Assembly: GCA_002715405.1 (NCBI GenBank)
Contig: PAZD01000006.1
Location: forward strand, 1 to 19,667
Direction: 5' to 3'
Source: Acidimicrobiaceae bacterium
GTDB lineage: Bacteria; Actinomycetota; Acidimicrobiia; Acidimicrobiales; UBA8592
DNA: 19,667 bases
The position numbers and the translations under genes are program-made. The notes under the pieces were generated by a model. That model worked only from the letters and a program-made list of their open reading frames with translations. It was not told where the DNA came from and did no database searches. This document shows, piece by piece, positions 7,957 through 15,686 of this stretch (position 1 is the first letter of the stretch; each line of letters begins with the position of its first letter).

Positions 7957-8772
7957 TTAGATCGAAAAAGATTTTGGCCAGTCGTTTGGCCTGATCAGAG
8001 CATCTGATCCACCATCGACAAAAACCACGGAGCCACACATAAAATCTGCTGCATCCGACATCATAATATTTATCCACTTCGCTATCGCATCTGGTGACCC
8101 AAACTCTCCAACTGGGACCGGTAAAGTTCTTATCGCATCTCCGAATTCCTCATCGTCAAGCCCTCCTTGAAGTAGTGGAGTGAGGACCGCTCCTGGAGCA
8201 ATAGAGTTTAGTCTGATTCCTGACCCCGCCCATTCCTCTGTAGGTGCATTCTGACGAACGAATCTCGCAACAGCTGTTTTCGATGCAGCGTAGGCAACCG
8301 CCATTGCTGCCATTCCTGAGAAACCTTCAAGGATATGTTCAACTCGCTCGTTGTCGAATGTGAGGCATGCTTCTATGAGATCTTCAGGAACGTTCGGGGT
8401 AATCGTCGCAGAGTTCGAAGAAACCGCTACGACCCGAACAGTATTCTCTGATGATGCCAAAGTTTCCCTGAATCCTTTAAGTAGCTCTACTGTCCCCAAC
8501 CAGTTAACATCTATTATTTTTTTCGGGTCACATGGTGGTCCAACACCAGCGGAAGTTATGACACCGTCTATAACTCCTTCAGTTATTTCGATGGTCTCGG
8601 ATATTGCTCGGTTCCGCTCTTCGCTGTGGCTTAAATCTGCCAGAATATCAGCGTCTCTAAGGTCAATTCCAATGACCTTTGTGCCGTTCGCTTCCAAAAT
8701 TTCTCGAGTTGACGCACCAATTCCTGAAGCACTTCCGGTAATTATGATGGTTTGATATTTAGTTGATTGCAT
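7957..8772 (-). CDS. Short-chain dehydrogenase, 3-alpha-hydroxysteroid dehydrogenase-like
   Basis: A 271-residue classical SDR: cofactor loop TGSASGIG at 12-19, Asp37 after beta-2 (NAD preference), a Ser pair at 118-119, and YAASK with Tyr161 and Lys165. Two regions match my memory of 3-alpha-hydroxysteroid dehydrogenase/carbonyl reductase (HsdA) of Comamonas testosteroni: the stretch ending GIDLRDADILADLS (35-48) and the C-terminal VDGGSDALIRP (252-262). The family oxidises or reduces C3 hydroxyls or ketones of steroids and other carbonyls. It is the first gene of the minus-strand group with the acyl-CoA synthetase (84-nt gap) and SnoaL-like gene. No Shine-Dalgarno is visible; TAAAAC lies 6 nt before the ATG, suggesting a leaderless mRNA. 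The steroid substrate is inferred from similarity and context. Confidence 0.88.
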   Translation of the reverse strand: MQSTKYQTIIITGSASGIGASTREILEANGTKVIGIDLRDADILADLSHSEERNRAISETIEITEGVIDGVITSAGVGPPCDPKKIIDVNWLGTVELLKGFRETLASSENTVRVVAVSSNSATITPNVPEDLIEACLTFDNERVEHILEGFSGMAAMAVAYAASKTAVARFVRQNAPTEEWAGSGIRLNSIAPGAVLTPLLQGGLDDEEFGDAIRTLPVPVGEFGSPDAIAKWINIMMSDAADFMCGSVVFVDGGSDALIRPNDWPKSFSI

Positions 8773-8778
8773 AACAAG

Positions 8779-8784
8779 GTTTTA
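8779..8784 (-). promoter_or_regulatory. Putative -10 box of a leaderless transcript (3-alpha-HSD-like gene)
   Basis: Reading on the minus strand, TAAAAC is followed by exactly 6 nt (CTTGTT) and the ATG of the SDR, which lacks a Shine-Dalgarno. This spacing places the transcription start on the start codon. The hexamer matches the -10 consensus at four of six positions, the weakest of the four such sites here. Confidence 0.3.
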
Positions 8785-8869
8785 GACCATCAAAGATAAA
8801 GAAACAATCCAGATAGTTTGAGTAATTTTGCGTGAACTAGGCCAAACTGGGAAAGTGCAAGAAAGCAAC

Positions 8870-9562
8870 ATGTCGGGATTTTCATCTGAGCCTTCAAATA
8901 GTCCGGCTTCCTTCAGTGGAGAAGGGCATTTATGGGAAGCAGTGTTTCCGCTTATTGCATTCATTGTCGTCAACCGTTTCATCGGTTTGTTATGGGCAAT
9001 TCTTGCCGCAACTATTTGGTCTACAATAATTGCTTTTCAGCGCTCACGTCGCGGGCATCCCATCGGCCGATTTCTACCAATCGTGACAGTTGGAATCATT
9101 GCTAGGGGAATTGTAGGGATTGTTACAGACAGCGAAGCTGTTTATTTCGGGATAGGGATTGGAATAAAAGCTTCTGTCGGATTTGCCCTGATTCTTTCAG
9201 TATGCGTAAGAAAAAATTTGCTGACTAGATATGCACCGGAAGTTTTTGGATTTGATGAAGAATTCACCAAGTTACCTATCTTCCGCAAAGCGATGAATCA
9301 TATAGCTATTGTCGTTGGGTTAGCCCAGTTTGCCAGCTCAGCTTTCGATATCTGGCTCTTTAATAATGCATCAGTAGATGGGTATTTGATAATTCGATTT
9401 TTCGTTAATTGGCCGTTCACTACGGTTGTGATACTTGGTTCTTTCTTTTACCTAAATCGCCGTTTGAGGGAGATTCCAGATTTTCCAGGGTTAGCGGCTT
9501 TTTTTGAGCAACGTTTTTCTAATATGCAATCAGGAAACAAAAATAGACGAAGGTCAAAGTAG
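8870..9562 (+). CDS. DUF3159/VC0807-like integral membrane protein
   Basis: A 230-residue membrane protein (from the ATG at 8870) with a short hydrophilic N-terminus, about six hydrophobic segments beginning near residue 22, and a basic C-terminal tail (NKNRRRSK). The internal pattern, with two similar halves around RSRRGHPIGRFLP and RKAMNHIAIVVG, recalls the DUF3159/VC0807 group of actinobacterial membrane proteins of unknown function; this is a pattern match only. In-frame alternatives are TTG at 8828 and GTG at 8855, which would add 14 or 5 residues. I prefer ATG because the added residues are hydrophilic and not clearly conserved; no start has a strong Shine-Dalgarno. It is divergent from the 3-alpha-HSD-like gene and lies 36 nt upstream of an SDR gene. 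Confidence 0.7.
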   Translation: MSGFSSEPSNSPASFSGEGHLWEAVFPLIAFIVVNRFIGLLWAILAATIWSTIIAFQRSRRGHPIGRFLPIVTVGIIARGIVGIVTDSEAVYFGIGIGIKASVGFALILSVCVRKNLLTRYAPEVFGFDEEFTKLPIFRKAMNHIAIVVGLAQFASSAFDIWLFNNASVDGYLIIRFFVNWPFTTVVILGSFFYLNRRLREIPDFPGLAAFFEQRFSNMQSGNKNRRRSK

Positions 9563-9585
9563 GCATACGGCTATTGATATGTCCT

Positions 9586-9591
9586 AGGAGG
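9586..9591 (+). promoter_or_regulatory. Strong Shine-Dalgarno deciding a TTG start
   Basis: AGGAGG is followed by 7 nt (AAATAAT) and then TTG at 9599. No ATG or GTG in frame lies between this site and the SDR glycine-rich loop, so the complementarity and spacing identify TTG as the start codon of the next gene. Confidence 0.8.
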
Positions 9592-9598
9592 AAATAAT

Positions 9599-10438
9599 TT
9601 GGTTGGTAGCGATTTAAATGGGTTTGGAGTTCTCGTAACAGGAGGAGGTTCGGGAATAGGTAAAGCATGCGCCTCCTTACTTGTCCATAGCGGTGCTTCG
9701 GTAACCATTTGCGGAAGGACGGAAGCACGGCTGCAGGAGACTCAGGAAGAAATAGCGAAGAGTTACGGTGGGGACGAAACTATCCAATATCGGATATGTG
9801 ATGTGACAGAAGAAGAACAGGTAAAAGAGACGATAGCTGAAGCTAGCTTATTTGCTGTTGGGCTCAATGGGGTTGTTGCTAACGCGGGCGGAGGTGGAGC
9901 TTTAGCCCCCTACCACCTTCAAAATATCGATGAATTCACTAGGGTGCTTCATTTGAATGTCTTGGGCACCATGCTGTGCATTAAGCACTCGGTTCCATAT
10001 ATGCAAAAAGCTGGTGGTGGGTCTTTCGTGGGTATGTCTTCTATCGCTGGGCATTTAACGCACCTTTGGTTCGGCGCTTATCCCGTAGCTAAAGCAGGTA
10101 TCGAAGCGATGATTCAAAATGCTGCTGATGAGTTTGGCCCCTCTAATATTCGCTTCAATGCTGTGAGACCGGGTTTTATTGCAACCGAAATCATGGAAGG
10201 GATACCTCGAGAAAGCAAAACTTACCAAACCTACATTGATAACACTCCCTTAGGAGATGTGGGCCAGTCTGAAGATGTCGCTTCCTTAGTTAAATTCTTA
10301 ATTAGCTCAGATTCACGATGGATAACCGGCCAATGCATCAATATTGATGGCGGACATTCGCTACGAAGAGGCCCACAATTCACTGAATTCCTTATGGGTC
10401 TAACCAAAGAACAAATTCTCGGAGAGGGTCGAGATTAA
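9599..10438 (+). CDS. Short-chain dehydrogenase/reductase, NADP(H) type
   Basis: A 279-residue classical SDR with TGGGSGIG at 14-21, Arg40 in the CGRTEARL stretch after beta-2 (typical of NADP(H) use), NAG at 95-97, catalytic Ser148, and YPVAK with Tyr161 and Lys165, followed by RPGFIATEIM and the C-terminal GQCINIDGGHSLRRG. It reduces or oxidises a ketone/alcohol; the substrate is not evident. The C-terminal 25-residue tail (FTEFLMGLTKEQ) is longer than in minimal SDRs. The start is an unusual TTG supported by AGGAGG 7 nt upstream. It follows the membrane-protein gene on the same strand and ends 16 nt from the convergent P450 gene. Actinobacterial steroid and fatty-acid loci often carry such SDRs (for example IpdF), but this one cannot be assigned. 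Confidence 0.92.
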   Translation: MVGSDLNGFGVLVTGGGSGIGKACASLLVHSGASVTICGRTEARLQETQEEIAKSYGGDETIQYRICDVTEEEQVKETIAEASLFAVGLNGVVANAGGGGALAPYHLQNIDEFTRVLHLNVLGTMLCIKHSVPYMQKAGGGSFVGMSSIAGHLTHLWFGAYPVAKAGIEAMIQNAADEFGPSNIRFNAVRPGFIATEIMEGIPRESKTYQTYIDNTPLGDVGQSEDVASLVKFLISSDSRWITGQCINIDGGHSLRRGPQFTEFLMGLTKEQILGEGRD

Positions 10439-10454
10439 TAATTCTGTTCAGCGG

Positions 10455-11657
10455 TCAACTATTATAATTAGCTTCTTCGAATGCCATAAGGCATGAAGAT
10501 AATCCGTACACAAAAGAATTCGGCATTTCAACAGGCTCAGAAAGTAACCGAATTTTAGAAACTCTTTCAAGTAGCATCGAAAAAAACGTTTTAATTTCGA
10601 GCCTTGCTAGCGATGCTCCTAGACAAAAATGAGTGCCGAAACCAAAAGCGATATGGTGGTTTGGGTCTCGAGTTACATCGAACGTTTCGGGTTCATCGAA
10701 ATGCGCCGGATCCCGATTAGCCGATGAATACATCAAGACAACCTGTTGCCCTTTTTTGATTTCCTCTCCACCAATTTCGTAATCAGTTGTTGCTAAACGG
10801 CACATATTGTGAATAGGTGTGACATATCTTATAAATTCTTCAACTGCGATATCGATATCTGCCCCATTTTTCATGATTTCCCATTGTTTGGGATTTTTCG
10901 CAAACTCCACGAGAGTTCTGGCTATTACAGTTCGAGTCGTCTCTGCACCTCCATCGAGAAGAAGCAGACAATCGCTAATGATTTGATCTAAGCCAAAATC
11001 AGATCCATCCTTCAACCCATTTCTTTCTGCTTGGATCCAAGCGCTCATAATGTCATCGCCGGGCGATTTACTTTTTTGCTCGTATAGCTCTATACAAGCT
11101 TCAACAAATTCAAAAACTGCCTTAGTGCCGATATCATTTGCGTATCTGGGGCCACCGCCAAGGGCAATAGTTTCTTCTGACCACCGGTGGAGAGCCGGCC
11201 ATAGCTCATCTGGAAAGCCTAACAAGTGCCCAATCATCATTGCGGGAAGCGGTGCAGCTAGCTCTCCGACGATATCGATAGGTCGATTTTCTGCTAAGGC
11301 GTTATCTAATAGTTCTGTTACGGCTCCTTCAATATGGGGAATCCAGAATTCTACTGACCTGGGGGTGAAACGACGTGAAACAAGCAACCGGCGGACACTG
11401 TGCTCAGGGTCGTCAAGTCCGATAATCGAGCTATCAGCAGGCATATTGGGCCGGTAGCCTCCCTTCTCGCGGTCCGAACTGATAAATACCTTTTTATTTT
11501 TTTCAATCTCAACTATGTCGTCGTATCTAGAGATACCCCATAGTTCATTCGTTGAATCCCAATATGCTGGCCGATTGATTCTCATCCATTGATAGGACTC
11601 ATATGGGTTTTGAATGTAAAAATCTCCATCAAGAAGGTCTATTTCTAAATCTGCCAT
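10455..11657 (-). CDS. Cytochrome P450, CYP142-like
   Basis: A soluble bacterial P450 of about 400 residues, with no membrane anchor. Numbering from the upstream ATG at 11660, it shows the I-helix GGAETT at 237-242, the ExxR pair Glu275-Arg278 in EEFIRYVTP, NMCR at 285-288, and the heme loop FGFGTHFCLGASLARLE with ligand Cys346. The combination of NMCR, SSANRDP and HIAFGFGTHFCLG recalls CYP142/CYP125, which hydroxylate the terminal methyl of sterol side chains. It needs an electron-transfer partner (ferredoxin/reductase) not found in this window. Two consecutive ATGs exist; I prefer the second (11657) because TACTGT lies exactly 6 nt before it and no Shine-Dalgarno is present, as in leaderless mRNAs. 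P450 family certain; sterol substrate is inference. Confidence 0.93.
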   Translation of the reverse strand: MADLEIDLLDGDFYIQNPYESYQWMRINRPAYWDSTNELWGISRYDDIVEIEKNKKVFISSDREKGGYRPNMPADSSIIGLDDPEHSVRRLLVSRRFTPRSVEFWIPHIEGAVTELLDNALAENRPIDIVGELAAPLPAMMIGHLLGFPDELWPALHRWSEETIALGGGPRYANDIGTKAVFEFVEACIELYEQKSKSPGDDIMSAWIQAERNGLKDGSDFGLDQIISDCLLLLDGGAETTRTVIARTLVEFAKNPKQWEIMKNGADIDIAVEEFIRYVTPIHNMCRLATTDYEIGGEEIKKGQQVVLMYSSANRDPAHFDEPETFDVTRDPNHHIAFGFGTHFCLGASLARLEIKTFFSMLLERVSKIRLLSEPVEMPNSFVYGLSSCLMAFEEANYNS

Positions 11658-11663
11658 CATCGT

Positions 11664-11669
11664 ACAGTA
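11664..11669 (-). promoter_or_regulatory. Putative -10 box of a leaderless P450 transcript
   Basis: On the minus strand TACTGT (TAnnnT) is followed by 6 nt and the second ATG of the P450 gene. No Shine-Dalgarno is visible. The spacing puts the last T at -7 from the start codon, as in known actinobacterial leaderless promoters. Confidence 0.4.
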
Positions 11670-11767
11670 GCTTGTTAGAGCGTTTCTTGCTTTCGAATAG
11701 GAAAAGTTAATTGAGAGTTCATAGATACTTTAGAGAATCACCGTCTCTGTAGCCGCCAGTGAAGTAG

Positions 11768-11781
11768 AACGCGATAGCGTT
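11768..11781. promoter_or_regulatory. Inverted repeat overlapping a putative -10 box (TAGCGT)
   Basis: AACGC-GATA-GCGTT is a perfect 5-bp inverted repeat 5 nt before the ATG at 11787. The plus-strand hexamer TAGCGT (11775-11780) lies inside it, 6 nt before that ATG, matching TAnnnT-N6-start leaderless spacing; no Shine-Dalgarno is seen. The repeat could be an operator covering the promoter, or a hairpin if transcription starts further upstream. Confidence 0.35.
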
Positions 11782-11786
11782 AAAGT

Positions 11787-13298
11787 ATGGATTTAAATAT
11801 AGACGTAGCGAAATATGGCCTCTTACAGTCTGTGATAGATAAAGATAATTACGAAAGGTCGGTCAGCCGGTTTCGTGATGCAGGGATTTTGCTTCCTACA
11901 TTCAGCCAACTTTCTAATCCTTCATCGATCCCTGAGGAGATCCTCCAAAAGCTAGAAGACATTGATCCAAATGCAGCCCACCCCCTAAACCTATTCAGGG
12001 TGCATTGGTACAACACCTTTAACAGCGCCCATCAGACCGCTATCCCGGACCACATAGTTCTACCAAGTGAGCTGACCGGTGTAGATGCTCAGATCGTGCT
12101 TCTATTCGGAAATCGATTCCCTATGATAGGGGCCCACAAGGTACTCGCTGCGTATTCATGCTTCCTCCCACGAGTTGTCAGTGGACAATTCGACCCAAGC
12201 AAACACAGGGCCGTCTGGCCATCCACCGGAAATTATGCACGCGGCGGCATAGCTATCTCTACTTTGATGCAAAGCCGAGGGGTAGCAGTACTTCCTGAAA
12301 ATATGAGTCAGGAACGTTTCGATTGGCTAGATAAATGGGTCATGGATCCTCAAGACGTCATAAAGACTCCAGGGTCTGAAAGTAATGTGAAAGAGATTTA
12401 TGATGCTTGTAATGAACTTCAAAAAGATGAAGGAAACTTTATTCTCAATCAGTTCTCTGAATTCGCAAACCACATAGGCCACTACGTTGTAACTGGGAAA
12501 GCATTAGGGCATGTCTTTGAAACGCTGAAAGAATCTAACCCTGAACTCCAATTGAAAGCATTTGTTTCCGCTTCCGGTTCTTCAGGAACACTTGGAGCTG
12601 GAGACAGATTAAAAGATGATTACGGTGCAAAGATTGTTGCCGTCGAAGCTTTAGAATGCCCCACCATGTTGTACAACGGGTACGGAGAACACAATATTCA
12701 GGGAATTGGCGATAAACACATACCGCTTATTCACAATGTCATGAATACTGATATCGCAACTGCTGTGAGTGATAAAGCAACTGATGGGCTAAATCTTGTT
12801 TTCACCACCGAAGCCGGTAAGGCTTTCCTGACTGATGAAATGGGAATTCAGCCAGAAATTGTTCAGAATCTTCATCACTTAGGTTTCTCTTCGATATGTA
12901 ATATGACAGCAGGGATCAAAACCGCTAAGGAACTTCAACTGGGGAAAAATGATGTTGTGATAACCGTTGCAACTGACGGGTCGGAGCTATACGAAAGCGA
13001 GAAACAGCATCTACTTTCTCAAGAATTTGATAACGATTTCCAGATGCATCACGCGCAAGAAATTTCTTCTACATATCTACAAGGTATCGATACTGAACAC
13101 CTTCAGATTCTGGATAATGTCGGTCGAGAAAAAATATTTAACTTGGGCTATTACACATGGGTAGAGCAACAGGGCGTCAGTATCGAAGACTTTGAAGTAA
13201 GGCGAGATCAGCGATTTTGGGATCAACTGCACAATATGACCCCAGAATGGGACAAGATGGTTCAAGAATTTAATGACCAGACAGGTGTGGCGGTTTAG
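11787..13298 (+). CDS. Fold-type II PLP-dependent enzyme (cysteine-synthase-like, uncharacterised family)
   Basis: A 503-residue protein with a tryptophan-synthase-beta/cysteine-synthase fold. The Schiff-base Lys is probably Lys118 in MIGAHKVLAAY; the substrate loop is STGNYARGG at 146-154 (instead of the usual TSGNTG), and the PLP phosphate loop is ASGSSGTLG at 262-270. ECPTMLYNGYGEHNIQGIGD around 290-309 is strongly patterned and matches a widely conserved family annotated only as PLP-dependent protein subunit beta. About 110 residues beyond the fold form an acidic, probably helical C-terminal extension (391-503). The reaction is likely beta-elimination or beta-replacement on an amino acid, but the substrate is unknown. 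The next gene, another PLP enzyme, overlaps its stop codon by one base (TAGTG), so the two are translationally coupled. Confidence 0.88.
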   Translation: MDLNIDVAKYGLLQSVIDKDNYERSVSRFRDAGILLPTFSQLSNPSSIPEEILQKLEDIDPNAAHPLNLFRVHWYNTFNSAHQTAIPDHIVLPSELTGVDAQIVLLFGNRFPMIGAHKVLAAYSCFLPRVVSGQFDPSKHRAVWPSTGNYARGGIAISTLMQSRGVAVLPENMSQERFDWLDKWVMDPQDVIKTPGSESNVKEIYDACNELQKDEGNFILNQFSEFANHIGHYVVTGKALGHVFETLKESNPELQLKAFVSASGSSGTLGAGDRLKDDYGAKIVAVEALECPTMLYNGYGEHNIQGIGDKHIPLIHNVMNTDIATAVSDKATDGLNLVFTTEAGKAFLTDEMGIQPEIVQNLHHLGFSSICNMTAGIKTAKELQLGKNDVVITVATDGSELYESEKQHLLSQEFDNDFQMHHAQEISSTYLQGIDTEHLQILDNVGREKIFNLGYYTWVEQQGVSIEDFEVRRDQRFWDQLHNMTPEWDKMVQEFNDQTGVAV

Positions 13299-14500
13299 TG
13301 TTGAGTGATTCAGAAATCACCAGCCGTTCTTGGCTCAAAACTCATCCCTCATCATGCTGGCCAGAACCAGCAGAAAATGAATTAAATCCATTCATCAAAT
13401 GGAGAAAACTACTGTGGTCATGGCATCGAGCCATCGAAAAGGGCTGGAGCGATGAGGATTTCCTTGGTTTGGTTACCGAAGTTAGCAAAGCAATAGAAGC
13501 GATAGAGGGGCATGGCTTCCGGATAACTCCATCGGGCACATGGGATGATGTTTCAGAACTTCTTCCAGAATTTTGCCTATGGAAAAATGAAACCATCAAT
13601 GTCGGCGGGTCTCATAAAGCAAGACACCTGATGGGGTTACTTCTCCACCTAGCCGTTGACGCTGTTGAAAGCGATCGCAGACTCGCTATTTCCTCATGCG
13701 GGAATGCTGCTTTAGGTGCAGCTACAGTCGCCAGCGCCGTCAATAGGCCAATAGATGTTTTTATTCCTACTTGGGCTAATCCGGATATTGTCAAAAAGCT
13801 CGAGAATCTTGGCGCATTAATACATGTCTGCGAGAGAAAAGCTGGTGAGGGTGGAGATCCATGTATGAACCGTTTTCAAGAAGCCATCCAGAGTGGTTCG
13901 GTACCTTTCAGCGTTCAAGCTTCAGAAAATGTTATGGCATTAGATGGGGGTAGGACCATCGGGTGGGAATTAGCAGAGCAGATTTTTACTAATGAGATAG
14001 ATTCTTTGTTCATTCAGGTTGGTGGGGGAGCACTTCTTACGAGTTGCTCTATCGGTTTGTTAGAAGCTCAGAAATTCGGAGTTTTAGACAAAGTTCCTAG
14101 AGTATGCGCTGTCCAAACCGAAGGATGCGCACCTTTCGATAAGGCTTGGAGAGAAATTCCACAGATAGGTAATGCAGAAGAAAAAGTCGAATATGCCCTT
14201 GCGAATGCTGAGACTTTGATGACTCCTTGGGCGAATCCCAAAAGTATTGCAACTGGGATATTAGATGATATTACGTATGACTGGGTTGGCGTTCTTAATG
14301 CATTAGTCAAAACTGGTGGAGGAAGCATAGTAGCTTTGGAAACTGAGATAGCTAGCGCTTATGAACTAGTAAATTCACTAGGAATACAGGTTGAACCTAC
14401 CGGATCTGCTTCGGTTGCTGGAGTAATCAACGCATTGAAATCTGGTTATCTCAAACGATCTGATCGAGTAGGTGTTCTCCTAACAGGTATTCAGCACTAG
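13298..14500 (+). CDS. Fold-type II PLP-dependent enzyme (threonine/cysteine-synthase-like)
   Basis: A 400-residue second PLP enzyme of fold type II. The internal aldimine Lys is Lys107 in NVGGSHKARHLMG, the substrate loop is SSCGNAALGA at 132-141, the PLP phosphate loop VGGGAL at 241-246, and the pyridine-nitrogen site PTGSAS at 367-372 (Ser/Thr type, as in cysteine and threonine synthases). A 90-residue N-terminal segment precedes the fold. It starts with GTG, sharing its G with the TAG of the preceding PLP gene; a TTG three bases later is an alternative. Tight coupling suggests successive or joint action of the two enzymes. Candidate reactions are ammonia-lyase, threonine-synthase-like or cysteine-desulfhydrase chemistry. 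Its end is 19 nt from the convergent DUF3048 gene. Confidence 0.87.
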   Translation: MLSDSEITSRSWLKTHPSSCWPEPAENELNPFIKWRKLLWSWHRAIEKGWSDEDFLGLVTEVSKAIEAIEGHGFRITPSGTWDDVSELLPEFCLWKNETINVGGSHKARHLMGLLLHLAVDAVESDRRLAISSCGNAALGAATVASAVNRPIDVFIPTWANPDIVKKLENLGALIHVCERKAGEGGDPCMNRFQEAIQSGSVPFSVQASENVMALDGGRTIGWELAEQIFTNEIDSLFIQVGGGALLTSCSIGLLEAQKFGVLDKVPRVCAVQTEGCAPFDKAWREIPQIGNAEEKVEYALANAETLMTPWANPKSIATGILDDITYDWVGVLNALVKTGGGSIVALETEIASAYELVNSLGIQVEPTGSASVAGVINALKSGYLKRSDRVGVLLTGIQH

Positions 14501-14519
14501 ATCAAAGAGAGTAAATGAG

Positions 14520-15674
14520 CTACTGGATAGTAGTTCGGTCGTTTCGAGCAAGCGTAACCCAAATTCGGCCAGGGGGAACAACGAGTTCATTACCATCCCC
14601 GTCTGACAATGTGAACCATTCGCTATCCGTGTCTCTCGACCATGTTCCAGATATAGCTCGGCCTTCAGCTACAACCCATGCTGGCCCACTTCCTGTGGTC
14701 ATTGTTACAGGGACTACAGAACCAGAAGCACATCCATAGCAGGTCATGTAAACGTCCATTTCTAGAATAATTAGTGTTTCTGCAGAAACCCGTTGAGCAT
14801 TCCCATCGGTATCAAGATAATAATGTGGATTTCCTGTAGTGCTTTTGTCGTACTGATCCAAAACCGGATTCCAATACCAACTTGACGAGAACTCATACGG
14901 ATACGTCATCGTTACTTGGGTAGCTTCCTGAGCGTCTTCAGGCATTTCCCCAAAGTTCCAAAATGGTTCTAATGGTTCCTCATAATCACCTCGGTCATCT
15001 AAAGAGCGCAACGCAACGGTATCTCCATAAAGATTATGAGGGGGGTAACGGTCATTAGTGCGAAATGACCCTTCAGGTTCTAGAAAATAACGGACTGAAG
15101 AACTCCACGCGAGTTCATAAACCCAATCCTGCCCGCCAGAATTAACGAAACTCGTTCCCCAAGGATTTTGAAGGGCGATATCAGTTGGCCTCATTGAGCG
15201 AATGGGTCCAAGATAATTAACGTCAGATGCTTGGAAGAAAGTTAGGTATCGAGTGAGCCCTTCAACCCATATTTCAAAAATTAGATCTGCTTTTTCAAAT
15301 CCAGATTGAGGTCGAGCCTCAAGATGGTTGTCGATCTTCACTCCTAAAATTCTTCGCGTAAGGCTTTCTTCGGAAACAGAGGTCCCATTTAGTGGAGAAC
15401 GAATAATGCCGTTTCTTTCGTCCTGTTCAAACTGTGATAAGACCGGTGTCGGTGTTGGTGTAGGTCCAGGAGTACTTGGTGTTGTTGTTACGGTCGGCTC
15501 TGGTTCACTAGTTGGGGTCGGATTAGGCGTAATTGTTGGTTCCACTACTTTTTCGATAGGTGGAAGATCACCACTGCAGGCTGACAGGCCCAAAGACAAA
15601 GATCCTAGGGAAAGAAGGGCTCCTAAAAGTAGAGTCACCTGCTTAGATTTAAAGAAATTAAGGGAATTCCGCAC
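14520..15674 (-). CDS. DUF3048 (YerB-like) lipoprotein
   Basis: A 384-residue secreted lipoprotein starting with GTG. The N-terminus has positive residues, a hydrophobic core and a canonical lipobox LSAC with Cys33. Residues about 44-78 form a Pro/Thr-rich flexible linker (plus-strand 15441-15545, low-complexity coding repeat). The DUF3048 domain follows, with LGVKIDNHLEARPQSGF at 110-126, GPIRSMRPTD at 156-165 and PPHNLYGDT at 211-219. Members such as Bacillus YerB are membrane-anchored proteins of unknown function. The only start in frame at the right place is GTG at 15674, preceded by TACTAT and 6 nt with no Shine-Dalgarno, fitting leaderless expression. A gap of 129 nt separates it from the ABC binding-protein gene. 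Confidence 0.9.
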   Translation of the reverse strand: MRNSLNFFKSKQVTLLLGALLSLGSLSLGLSACSGDLPPIEKVVEPTITPNPTPTSEPEPTVTTTPSTPGPTPTPTPVLSQFEQDERNGIIRSPLNGTSVSEESLTRRILGVKIDNHLEARPQSGFEKADLIFEIWVEGLTRYLTFFQASDVNYLGPIRSMRPTDIALQNPWGTSFVNSGGQDWVYELAWSSSVRYFLEPEGSFRTNDRYPPHNLYGDTVALRSLDDRGDYEEPLEPFWNFGEMPEDAQEATQVTMTYPYEFSSSWYWNPVLDQYDKSTTGNPHYYLDTDGNAQRVSAETLIILEMDVYMTCYGCASGSVVPVTMTTGSGPAWVVAEGRAISGTWSRDTDSEWFTLSDGDGNELVVPPGRIWVTLARNDRTTIQ

Positions 15675-15680
15675 AGATGG

Positions 15681-15686
15681 ATAGTA
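15681..15686 (-). promoter_or_regulatory. Putative -10 box of a leaderless DUF3048 transcript
   Basis: On the minus strand TACTAT (five of six to the -10 consensus) is followed by CCATCT and the GTG start. A perfect TTGACA (plus 15709-15714) lies 22 nt further upstream; this is too far for a standard -35, so it may be incidental. The gene has no Shine-Dalgarno. Confidence 0.45.

Noticed and set aside
8351..8755. 134-codon open frame on the plus strand opposite the 3-alpha-HSD-like gene
   Set aside because: It lies wholly antisense to a clear SDR with intact motifs, and its translation shows no recognisable domain.
11050..11457. 135-codon open frame on the plus strand opposite the P450 gene
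   Set aside because: It is antisense to conserved P450 sequence; the product is Ser/Ala-rich without a fold signature.
15441..15545. Low-complexity repeat in the DUF3048 region, considered as a DNA repeat element
   Set aside because: It is in frame and encodes the Pro/Thr-rich linker after the lipoprotein signal; no repeat copies occur elsewhere.
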